Origin: an uncultured Collinsella sp.
GTDB lineage: Bacteria > Actinomycetota > Coriobacteriia > Coriobacteriales > Coriobacteriaceae
Direction: 5' to 3'
DNA length: 5,809 nucleotides
Assembly: GCA_900552145.1 (NCBI GenBank)
Contig: URYW01000106.1
Location: 1-5,809, forward strand
The translations under genes were made by a program, and so were the position numbers. Under the pieces are notes generated by a model that saw only the letters and a list, made by a program, of their open reading frames with translations, had not been told where the DNA came from and did not search any database. Shown in pieces: positions 1 through 5,536 of this stretch. Position 1 is the first letter of the stretch. Every line of letters starts with the position of its first letter.

Positions 1-342
1 CTTGGGGCAGGCGCGATACGCCTCCTAGTCTATGGGATCGCGCTCGATAGGCACCTCGTGATAGGCAAAATCGGCATTGAACATGTCGCCGGTTCGCAAC
101 CAGCTTGCTACACCTGCATAGCGCTTGTCGGCGCAATAGGCCTTGTTATAGCGAATGGCGCGGCCGATCTGGCGCGATTTAAAGTTGTAGCCAAATGCCG
201 CGCCCGCCGAGACGCCCACCATATGGTCGCAGGTCAAACCGTGCTCCATCCAAACGTCGAGCACGCCCGCCGTATACATACCGCGGTAGCCGCCTCCCTC
301 GAGCGCCAGCCCCACCGTGCGCGTCATATTTGACTGTGCCAT
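1..342 (-). pseudogene. Patatin-like phospholipase, interrupted by in-frame TAG and cut by window edge
   Basis: This is the N-terminal part of a patatin-family serine acyl hydrolase, similar in style to the bacterial YjjU-like group of about 280-300 residues. Those enzymes hydrolyse acyl esters of lipids with a Ser-Asp dyad. The start chosen is the ATG at 342-340, preceded by a GGAG ribosome binding site 8 nt away. From that start the oxyanion-hole motif GGGYRG is at residues 16-21, and the nucleophile elbow GVSAG is at 43-47 with Ser45. A TAG at 27-25 ends the frame after 105 residues, just after DPID. The same frame then continues to the window edge as EAYRACPK, which fits the usual family pattern of DPFD, an aromatic residue, then E-A/T-F/Y-R. 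So this is a nonsense-interrupted gene rather than a short protein. The catalytic Asp would lie beyond the stop and outside the window. A sequencing error or real readthrough could also explain it. The family call is confident; the pseudogene call is moderately so. Confidence 0.8.
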
Positions 343-364
343 GCGACCATCTCCGTTCCTGCGT

Positions 365-392
365 TTTAAACCGGGACAAGTATACCCGTCAA
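365..392 (-). promoter_or_regulatory. Candidate sigma-70-type promoter for the patatin-like gene
   Basis: Read on the minus strand, TTGACG (392-387, five of six matches to the -35 consensus) is followed after 16 nt by TTTAAA (370-365, four of six to the -10 consensus). The -10 ends 22 nt before the chosen ATG at 342, which leaves room for a short leader carrying the GGAG ribosome binding site. A TATACT hexamer lies between the two boxes but has no good -35 partner. The call rests on motif match only. Confidence 0.4.
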
Positions 393-470
393 CATATATC
401 GTCCCAGTCGCATTTTTATCGAACATCGCATCGTCGCGCTACCGCCTGTCGAATAATAGCCGCCCACAGC

Positions 471-767
471 ATGTGCACCCATATCCCCGCACTCGAGGAA
501 AGCGGCTTTATGGTGACGCTCGACAAGCACATTTGGCAGATTGTGCCCACCGACCGCGATCAAGGCCGCAGCACGCAAATCATTTCATCGATGCTCGAAA
601 TGGCGCAGTCGCTCCATCTGCCCGTCGTGGTCGAAGGCGTCGAGACAAATGAGCAGGCGAACATGCTACGACAAATGGGCGCCCGCTACGCTCAGGGCTT
701 CCTCTGCTACCGCCCCATGCCGGCGAAGGATTTTGAGGCATTGCTCGATGGTGGCAATAACAACTGA
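471..767 (+). pseudogene. EAL-domain (c-di-GMP phosphodiesterase) C-terminal remnant
   Basis: The open frame from ATG 471 to TGA 765-767 encodes 98 residues matching the last third of an EAL domain. Visible family features are the EGVET motif (residues 56-60), then eQA..LRqMGA..aQGFL.YRPMP (about 62-84) and a closing FEALL. EAL enzymes hydrolyse cyclic di-GMP to pGpG. The fragment lacks the EAL signature, and it also lacks the DDFG loop: residues 13-16 read VTLD and are followed at once by KHIW, where a full domain has about 23 more residues between the LDDFG strand and the K-x-D strand. It therefore cannot fold as a complete TIM barrel. There is no Shine-Dalgarno sequence before ATG 471, and no EAL-like sequence in any frame further upstream. 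It lies 127 nt upstream of an intact GGDEF gene on the same strand and is probably the relic of a former c-di-GMP turnover gene. I am sure of the family and fairly sure it is non-functional. Confidence 0.8.
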
Positions 768-797
768 TACGCTCGCGCGCAAAACGCCACCGTCGAA

Positions 798-856
798 GGG
801 GATATTTGTCTCCATTAGCTAACTTATATCCCCAATTCAAACCGAATTGGGGATAT
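798..856. promoter_or_regulatory. Perfect 13-bp palindrome with an extra half-copy, upstream of GGDEF gene
   Basis: ATATCCCCAATTC (826-838) and GAATTGGGGATAT (844-856) are perfect inverted copies separated by AAACC. A third copy of GGGGATAT lies at 798-805 in the same orientation as the right arm, so it could pair with 826-833 instead. No run of T follows either arm, so a simple intrinsic terminator is unlikely. The right arm overlaps a -10-like TATGAT (854-859) and the left arm overlaps TATATC (825-830), though neither has a convincing -35. Possible roles are a dyad operator controlling the gene at 895, or a structured mRNA leader. The symmetry is certain; the function is inferred. Confidence 0.55.
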
Positions 857-894
857 GATACAAACCGTTGTTCCGCCCAAGGAGGTTATCCATC

Positions 895-2424
895 ATGAAC
901 GAGTCATATCGCCTGGGCGAGCAATCGATTATTGCCTATCTTCAGCGACTTGCGAACGGCGTCTCGACCGCTGAACTCGATGTTGCCGCGCTGCCTGCTG
1001 AGCTACGCGCCGTTGGTAAGCAACTGCAAAAGACGCATGCCATCCTGCAACAAGAGCGCCAGCTGCTTGAGCGCAACGCCTATATCGATCCGCTCACCAA
1101 CTTGGGCAACCGCAACGGATTCGACCGTCACGTCGAGCAACTCTGGCGCAAAGGCGACCCCTTCACATGCGCCTATATTGACATCGACCATCTCAAGCAT
1201 TGCAACGATAGGTTTGGCCACGCCGAAGGCAATCGCTATATTCTGAGCATCTGCCGCACGCTCTCCGAAACCATGGAGCACGATGAGATGCTGTTCCGTA
1301 TCGGTGGAGACGAGTTTGTGCTCATCTCGCCCTCCGCAAACGAGATTGAACTCGAGCAGCGCTTGGAGCAGGTGCGTACCAGGCTGATCGAGGCGAGCTC
1401 AGGTGGCAAGGCGCCCATGATCGGCAGCTTTAGCTTTGGCTGCTCGCGCGTCGATCCACTTGCTGGCGACACGCGTCGCCAGATGACGATGGATGCCGAT
1501 CGCAAGATGTATCGCTATAAGCTTATGCATCGTGTGCAGCAACCGAAAGACGATGACGCGCCGCAACGCCCAATCGTCGATCAGCTTCCCTGCAACGACC
1601 GGGTGTTCCAAGCGATCTCCATGAGCTCCGAGACGCGCTATCCGTTTATCCTCAATCTCGATACGGGAGAATCGCAATGGTCGGTTAACGCCGTGCGCGA
1701 TTTTGACCTGCCCTCCCAGCACCCTTTTAACTCACTCGACATGTGGCTTGCCCGCGTTCATCCCGAGGACCGCGACAACGTACGTGCCGAGCTCGACATG
1801 GTGATAAACGGCACATGGCACTTCCACTACATGCAGTATCGCGTAATGGATGCCACCGGAAAATACGTGCTTTGCGACTGCACGGGCTACCGCTTGGACG
1901 GCACCGATACCGAGCCCGGCATGTATGTGGGCATTATCATCAACCGAAGCTTGGCAGATACGACCGATTCCGTGACCGGCTTGGGCGATATTCATGCCCT
2001 GGTCAACGCCATTGGCGAAATGCGTCGCGTGGCGCGCAAGGCTGGTTTGATCGCCATCAAAATCGACGATATCGCTCAGGTCAATGCCCGCTTTGGCTTT
2101 GATGCGGGCGACCGCGTTTTGGCAGAATGTGCCGCCTGTCTGGTGGAATGTTCGCGCGGTAAGGGTCGTATGTTCCGCTCGACGGGGCCGATGTTCGTGG
2201 CTCTTTTCGACGACTTTGATCCCGAAGAAACAGATGCGATTGCAGAGGAAATCGAGCGGTTCCTGGGTTCGCCCGTGCTCTTTGGCCCATTTGAATATCA
2301 GCCGCCCATTCGCGTGGCCACGCTCCATCTGGACGGCGTCGACCGTCAGCCCGTTTCGATTTTGAACGAGCTCAAAGCGTTGCTCGGGAAAGCCGTGCAG
2401 GTGCCAGGTACCAAACTTGATTAG
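895..2424 (+). CDS. Soluble diguanylate cyclase, GGDEF-PAS-degenerate GGDEF
   Basis: The protein has 509 residues from ATG 895, chosen because AAGGAGG (879-885) lies 9 nt upstream. It likely makes cyclic di-GMP from two GTP. Domains in order: a helical, probably coiled-coil N-terminus (about 35-62); a first GGDEF domain (about 62-215); a PAS_3-like sensor domain (about 243-350, with WLARVHPEDR at 284-293); and a second GGDEF fold (about 356-500). The first GGDEF domain looks active: metal-binding D96 in YIDIDHLKHCNDRFGH (94-109) and an intact GGDEF at 137-141. The RxxD inhibitory site is absent (EHDE at 128-131), so feedback inhibition through it is unlikely. The second copy is degenerate: the metal Asp is replaced by Lys389, ND has become NA (397-398), and GGDEF has become TGPMF (430-434). 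It is probably a regulatory or GTP-binding module. No signal peptide or membrane segment is visible, so I expect a cytoplasmic protein. The relic of an EAL domain lies just upstream. The stop is TAG. Confidence 0.9.
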   Translation: MNESYRLGEQSIIAYLQRLANGVSTAELDVAALPAELRAVGKQLQKTHAILQQERQLLERNAYIDPLTNLGNRNGFDRHVEQLWRKGDPFTCAYIDIDHLKHCNDRFGHAEGNRYILSICRTLSETMEHDEMLFRIGGDEFVLISPSANEIELEQRLEQVRTRLIEASSGGKAPMIGSFSFGCSRVDPLAGDTRRQMTMDADRKMYRYKLMHRVQQPKDDDAPQRPIVDQLPCNDRVFQAISMSSETRYPFILNLDTGESQWSVNAVRDFDLPSQHPFNSLDMWLARVHPEDRDNVRAELDMVINGTWHFHYMQYRVMDATGKYVLCDCTGYRLDGTDTEPGMYVGIIINRSLADTTDSVTGLGDIHALVNAIGEMRRVARKAGLIAIKIDDIAQVNARFGFDAGDRVLAECAACLVECSRGKGRMFRSTGPMFVALFDDFDPEETDAIAEEIERFLGSPVLFGPFEYQPPIRVATLHLDGVDRQPVSILNELKALLGKAVQVPGTKLD

Positions 2425-2452
2425 CACCGCGCCCACACCGCCTCCCCCATCG

Positions 2453-2489
2453 TGCGATAATCCTCTGCAGAAGTCACCGACAGCAGAGG
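2453..2489 (+). promoter_or_regulatory. Extended -10 candidate and inverted repeat before the flavodoxin gene
   Basis: TGCGATAAT (2453-2461) resembles an extended -10 element (TGn plus GATAAT, five of six matches), with no good -35. Directly after it, CCTCTGC (2462-2468) and GCAGAGG (2483-2489) form a 7-bp inverted repeat with a 14-nt gap. The right arm overlaps the start of the Shine-Dalgarno sequence AGAGGGAG (2485-2492). If transcription starts upstream of 2462, the hairpin would mask the ribosome binding site. If it starts from the extended -10, at about 2468, the left arm is not transcribed and the repeat could only act as a DNA operator. Confidence 0.35.
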
Positions 2490-2498
2490 GAGTTTGTG

Positions 2499-3122
2499 AT
2501 GAAGGTTCTTTTGGTCAATGGCAGCCCCAAGGCAAACGGCAACACCGCCCGCGCACTCGCCGAAGTCGCCGAGCAACTCAATGCCGAAGGCATTGATACC
2601 GAGGTGTTTCAGCTGGGCACCAAGCCCATTCGCGACTGCATTGGCTGTGGTCAGTGCGGCAAGCTCGATTGCCGCTGCACCTTTGACGATGACGTGGTGA
2701 ACGAGCTGATCGCTGCCGCCGAGCAGGCAGATGGCTTTGTCTTTGGCTCGCCCGTCTACTATGCGCACCCCAGCGGACGCATCCTTTCGGCCCTCGATCG
2801 CGCATTCTATGCCGGCAGCAAAGCCTTTGCACACAAGCCGGGCGCTGCCGTCGCCGTTGCCCGTCGCGGCGGCACGTCGACCACCTTCGACGTGCTCAAT
2901 AAGTACTTCACCATCAACCAGATGCCCGTGGTTGCTTCCACGTACTGGAACAACGTGTTTGGCGCCATGCCGGGCGAGGCCGCCCAGGACGCCGAGGGCC
3001 TGGCCACCATGCGCAACATCGGCAAGAACATGGCCTGGCTCCTGCATTGTATCGAGGCAGGACAGGCCGCCGGTATCGAAGCCCCCGAAGCCGATCGCGA
3101 GCGCACCAACTTCATCAGGTAG
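2499..3122 (+). CDS. Flavodoxin-fold NAD(P)H-dependent oxidoreductase with Isf-like cysteine cluster
   Basis: The protein has 207 residues and belongs to the NADPH-dependent FMN reductase / iron-sulfur flavoprotein superfamily. The start chosen is ATG 2499, with AGAGGGAG 6 nt upstream; the GTG at 2496 is too close to that site. The FMN phosphate loop GSPKANGNT is at residues 8-16, and a second flavin-contacting loop, GSPVYY, is at 83-88, followed by LDR at 99-101. Between them lies C47-x2-C50-x2-C53-x4-C58-x-C60. The spacing of the first four cysteines matches the compact CX2CX2CX4-7C motif that binds a 4Fe-4S cluster in archaeal iron-sulfur flavoproteins, so an FMN plus 4Fe-4S electron-transfer protein is plausible. 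Many relatives have fewer cysteines here and bind no cluster, so this remains inference. The substrate is unknown. The next gene, ArsC-like, begins 17 nt after the TAG stop, which suggests co-transcription. Confidence 0.85.
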   Translation: MKVLLVNGSPKANGNTARALAEVAEQLNAEGIDTEVFQLGTKPIRDCIGCGQCGKLDCRCTFDDDVVNELIAAAEQADGFVFGSPVYYAHPSGRILSALDRAFYAGSKAFAHKPGAAVAVARRGGTSTTFDVLNKYFTINQMPVVASTYWNNVFGAMPGEAAQDAEGLATMRNIGKNMAWLLHCIEAGQAAGIEAPEADRERTNFIR

Positions 3123-3139
3123 AACGGCGGAACAAATAC

Positions 3140-3481
3140 ATGAACGTGCAAATTTTTGGCACCAAATAGTCTTTCGATACCAAGAAAGCACAGCGCTTCT
3201 TCAAAGAGCGCCGCATTAAGGTGCAGTTTATTGACCTTAAGGAAAAGGAGATGAGCAAGGGCGAGCTCACGAGCGTGATGCAGGCGGTCGGCGGTATCGA
3301 CAAGCTGCTCAACCCCAAGGCCAAGGACGAGGAGACGCTCGCGCTCATCCAGCACCTCACCCCCAGCCAGCGCTTCGACAAGTTGCTCGAGAACCAGCAG
3401 GTTCTAGCCGAGCCCATCGTGCGTAACGGCAAAAAGGCCACCGTCGGCTATTGCCCCGATGTATGGGGAGCCTGGGAGTAG
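3140..3481 (+). pseudogene. ArsC/Spx-family thioredoxin-fold gene with in-frame TAG at codon 10
   Basis: The frame starts at ATG 3140 with a weak GGCGGA site 8 nt upstream. It reads MNVQIFGTK, then TAG (3167-3169), then continues in the same frame as SFDTKKAQRFFKERRIKV and on to a normal TAG stop at 3479-3481. Read through, it would be 113 codons, the usual size for an ArsC-family arsenate reductase-like protein (about 115 residues). The sequence on both sides of the stop is well conserved in style: a beta strand and GTK before it, the FDTKKA helix and GYCPDVW ending after it. The blocked codon is most simply AAG (Lys) changed to TAG. The next residue is Ser (TCT), where active ArsC relatives usually have the catalytic Cys. 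So even a read-through product might lack reductase activity. Reinitiation at GTG 3221 would give only 86 residues without the active-site region. It is probably a recent pseudogene; sequencing error or readthrough remains possible. Confidence 0.8.
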
Positions 3482-3567
3482 CCTGTGTTATTTGCCAGCG
3501 CGTGGGTATAAGAGCAGGCGTTTGGCATATGATTCAACTGTAAGCCATGTCTAACAAAGGAGGGCAC

Positions 3568-4698
3568 ATGCCCAACAAACCCGTGAAAATCATCATGCTT
3601 ACCGGATACCTCGGTGCCGGCAAGACCACGCTGCTCAACCACATCCTCGCTAACGATGGCGGTATCCGCGCCGCCGTAATCGTCAACGATATCGGCGAGA
3701 TCAATGTGGACGCCAGCCTCATCGCCGACGGCGGCCTTTCCGAGACCGACGACCTCATCCCGCTCACCAACGGCTGCATCTGCTGCACGCTTTCGGATGA
3801 CCTGGCCAACCAGCTGCAGGGCATCGCCGATTCGGGCAACTTCGATTACATCATCATCGAGGCCTCGGGCATTTGCGAGCCCATCCCCATCGCCTACACC
3901 ATCTCGAGCTTCTGCGACGAGGCCAAGGTGGGCGGCGAGCCCAAGCTCGCGCTCGACAACATCGTGGCCGTGGTCGACTGCGCCCGCATGTACGACGAGT
4001 TCAACGGCGGTCGCGACCTGCTGGCCGAGGATATCGACGAGGACGACATCGAGAGCCTGCTCATCCAGCAGATTGAGTTCTGCTCCACGCTGATCCTCAA
4101 CAAAACCGATACCGTGAGCTCTGAACAGATCGCCGAGCTCAAGGCTATCGTGCGCAGTCTGCAGAAGGACGCCGTGATCGTCGAGGCTCAAAACGGCGAG
4201 GTTCCCATGGAGGAGCTGCTCGATACCGACCGCTTCGACTTTATGCGCGCCTACAACTCCGCCGCCTGGATCGATGCCATGGAGCATCCCGAGGAGCACG
4301 ACGACCCCGAGGTGCTCGAGTACGACATCGAGACCTTTGTTTACTCGCGCCGTAAGCCGTTTGACCTGAAGAATTTCACCGATTTTGTTGAGCAGGAGTG
4401 GCCCGACGAGGTCATCCGCGTCAAGGGTCCGCTGTGGCAGACCGGCGACCCGGACATGTGCTACATGTTTGAGCAGGCCGGCCACCAGATGCGCCTGATG
4501 GAGAACGGCCTGTTTGTCGACTCGGCGCCCGAGGGCGAGAAACAGAAGATCATCGACGAGAACCCCGAAATCATGCAGATTTGGGACGACGAGACGGGCG
4601 ACCGCATGACGAGCCTGTGCATCATCGGCCGTCACATGGACAAGGATGCGCTCATCGCCTCCCTCGATGCCTGCCTGACCGACTGGCACCGTGCCTAG
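3568..4698 (+). CDS. CobW/COG0523-family G3E GTPase, putative metallochaperone
   Basis: The protein has 376 residues from ATG 3568, which follows a strong AAAGGAGG at 3556-3563. The in-frame ATG at 3547 has no ribosome binding site. Proteins of this family use GTP hydrolysis to deliver metal ions such as Co, Zn or Fe to client proteins in the cytoplasm. Visible motifs: Walker A GYLGAGKT (13-20); VNDIGEINVD (39-48); the metal-binding CxCC as CICC (70-73) within the TNGC..C stretch; IIEASG (96-101); and the guanine-specificity motif NKTD (178-181). The C-terminal CobW_C domain covers about 250-370. There is no long histidine run, only H240 and H244 in an acidic stretch, so the metal cannot be read from the sequence. 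Nothing nearby, such as cobalamin or urease genes, points to a client. GC at third codon positions is visibly high, more so than in the GGDEF gene, suggesting a well-expressed core gene. The stop is TAG, and a terminator follows 39 nt later. Confidence 0.92.
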   Translation: MPNKPVKIIMLTGYLGAGKTTLLNHILANDGGIRAAVIVNDIGEINVDASLIADGGLSETDDLIPLTNGCICCTLSDDLANQLQGIADSGNFDYIIIEASGICEPIPIAYTISSFCDEAKVGGEPKLALDNIVAVVDCARMYDEFNGGRDLLAEDIDEDDIESLLIQQIEFCSTLILNKTDTVSSEQIAELKAIVRSLQKDAVIVEAQNGEVPMEELLDTDRFDFMRAYNSAAWIDAMEHPEEHDDPEVLEYDIETFVYSRRKPFDLKNFTDFVEQEWPDEVIRVKGPLWQTGDPDMCYMFEQAGHQMRLMENGLFVDSAPEGEKQKIIDENPEIMQIWDDETGDRMTSLCIIGRHMDKDALIASLDACLTDWHRA

Positions 4699-4737
4699 GT
4701 TTATCCAAGCGGGCATTTTTCTGTCTACGTAACCGCC

Positions 4738-4772
4738 AAACCACCACGAAGGTTAACTTCGTGGTGGTTTTT
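4738..4772 (+). terminator. Strong intrinsic terminator after the CobW-like gene
   Basis: AAACCACCACGAAG (4738-4751) pairs perfectly with CTTCGTGGTGGTTT (4757-4770) around a GTTAA loop. The 14-bp stem runs into a TTTTT tract (4768-4772). The trmL start codon is only 21 nt after the T tract. The minus strand has just AAA outside the stem, so it is mainly a plus-strand terminator. Confidence 0.9.
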
Positions 4773-4793
4773 CGTTCTGAGCCAAGGAGATTC

Positions 4794-5393
4794 ATGTTCA
4801 ACATTGTGCTGTATGCGCCCGAGATTCCGGCCAATACGGGCAATATCGGCCGCACCTGCGTGGTCACCGGCGCCCGCCTGCATCTGGTGGAGCCGCTGGG
4901 GTTTTCGCTCGACGACAAGACGGTGCGTCGCGCCGGTCTGGGCTACTGGCAAAACTTGGACGTGACGACCTATGCCGGCTGGGAGGATTTCCTTGAGCGC
5001 AATGGTCTCTCCCCTGTCGACGAACGCCTGCATCTGCTGACCAAAAAGGCGCGCCGCACCTATGCGCAAAGCACCTACCGCGACGGTGACTATTTGGTCT
5101 TTGGCAGCGAGCGCTCGGGCATTCCCGAGCCACTGCTTGCCGCGGTGCCCGAGCGCTGCGAGCGCATCCCCATGCTGCGCGATTGCGACTCACTCGATAA
5201 CGCCGAGGTTTGGGAAGCTCACGAGGAATCGCTCGGGCATACCGAGGACAGCCACGAGGCCATCCTTCAGCAGGATATCTGCGGCAACTTCGTCAACCCG
5301 GACGACTACCGCATCAGCGCACTCAACCTCTCCAACAGCGCCGCCATCGTCCTCTACGAAGCCCTTCGCCAGGCAGGCTTTCCGGGAATGTGA
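4794..5393 (+). CDS. trmL: tRNA (cytidine(34)-2'-O)-methyltransferase, TrmL type, with internal insertion
   Basis: The protein has 199 residues from ATG 4794, with AAGGAG (4784-4789) 4 nt upstream. It is a SPOUT-class methyltransferase of the TrmL/CspR group, which uses SAM to 2'-O-methylate the wobble nucleotide of certain leucine tRNAs. Motif 1 is NTGNIGRTC (14-22). Motif 2 is LVFGSERSGIP (101-111). Motif 3 is split: RIPM (124-127), then, after an extra stretch, LNLSNSAAIVLYEALRQ (177-193), which forms the SAM-binding trefoil knot. Typical TrmL is about 155 residues with IPM leading almost directly to the SLNLSN element. Here about 46 residues (roughly 129-174) intervene, rich in acidic residues and containing C131, C163, H143, H149 and H154. 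The insertion sits beside the knot, near the expected active site. All catalytic motifs remain, so I expect an active enzyme. No promoter is evident between the preceding terminator and this gene. Confidence 0.9.
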   Translation: MFNIVLYAPEIPANTGNIGRTCVVTGARLHLVEPLGFSLDDKTVRRAGLGYWQNLDVTTYAGWEDFLERNGLSPVDERLHLLTKKARRTYAQSTYRDGDYLVFGSERSGIPEPLLAAVPERCERIPMLRDCDSLDNAEVWEAHEESLGHTEDSHEAILQQDICGNFVNPDDYRISALNLSNSAAIVLYEALRQAGFPGM

Positions 5394-5420
5394 CAAAGGG
5401 ACTATCCTTTTGCCACATTC
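5386..5420. repeat. Imperfect hairpin covering the trmL stop codon, REP-like
   Basis: GAATGTGACAAAGGG (5386-5400) pairs with CCTTTTGCCACATTC (5406-5420) around the loop ACTAT. In RNA this gives a 15-bp stem with one G-U pair and one A-C mismatch. The trmL TGA (5391-5393) lies in the left arm. No T tract follows on either strand, so it is not a classical terminator. From memory, TGTGACAAAGGGAC-type palindromes recur between genes in several gut Actinomycetota and Firmicutes, so this may be one copy of a dispersed palindromic repeat. It could also protect or terminate the trmL message. Confidence 0.6.
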
Positions 5421-5536
5421 GAGCGCCACGTCGATGGCACACACGCCTAATTGATGCTCTAGATATAGGCCCTCACTTTTAATCAGAATTAACTAAAGTA
5501 AAATGAAGTTAAACGGCGGTGTGAAAGGAGAGCCTT
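5421..5536 (+). promoter_or_regulatory. AT-rich leader of the ATPase gene with a TTAACT/AGTTAA dyad
   Basis: The gap between the trmL hairpin and the next gene changes from mixed to clearly AT-rich from about 5475. It contains TTAACT (5489-5494) and AGTTAA (5507-5512), an inverted repeat with a 12-nt spacer. Two -10-like hexamers, TTTAAT (5478-5483) and TAAAAT (5499-5504), are present, the second inside the dyad. Neither has a convincing -35. A promoter with an operator for the downstream ATPase is plausible but not proven. Confidence 0.35.

Noticed and set aside
195..470. Upstream extension of the EAL remnant frame to make a longer protein
   Set aside because: The codons before 471 show no EAL similarity, overlap the patatin-like gene on the other strand, and have no start with a ribosome binding site.
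2425..2498. Terminator between the GGDEF gene and the flavoprotein gene
   Set aside because: The only inverted repeat has a 7-bp stem with a 14-nt loop, is followed by GAGTTTG rather than a T tract, and overlaps the next ribosome binding site.
2421..3191. Long open frame of 256 codons on the minus strand opposite the flavoprotein gene
   Set aside because: It is antisense to a gene with clear motifs, shows no recognisable domain, and has the Gly/Ala/Val/His-rich look of a shadow frame in GC-rich DNA.
25..3481. Genome-wide reassignment of TAG to an amino acid
   Set aside because: TAG properly ends the GGDEF, flavoprotein and CobW-like genes and the ArsC frame at their expected family lengths.
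3493..3527. TGCCA and TGGCA inverted half sites upstream of the CobW-like gene as a possible Zur or other metal-regulator box
   Set aside because: Only five paired bases with 25 nt between them. This does not match a known metal-regulator site well enough, and the -10-like TATGAT (3528-3533) has no -35.
3448..4716. Open frame of 422 codons on the minus strand opposite the CobW-like gene
   Set aside because: The plus strand carries Walker A, CxCC, NKTD and a CobW_C domain in order. The antisense frame is an artefact of strong third-position GC bias.
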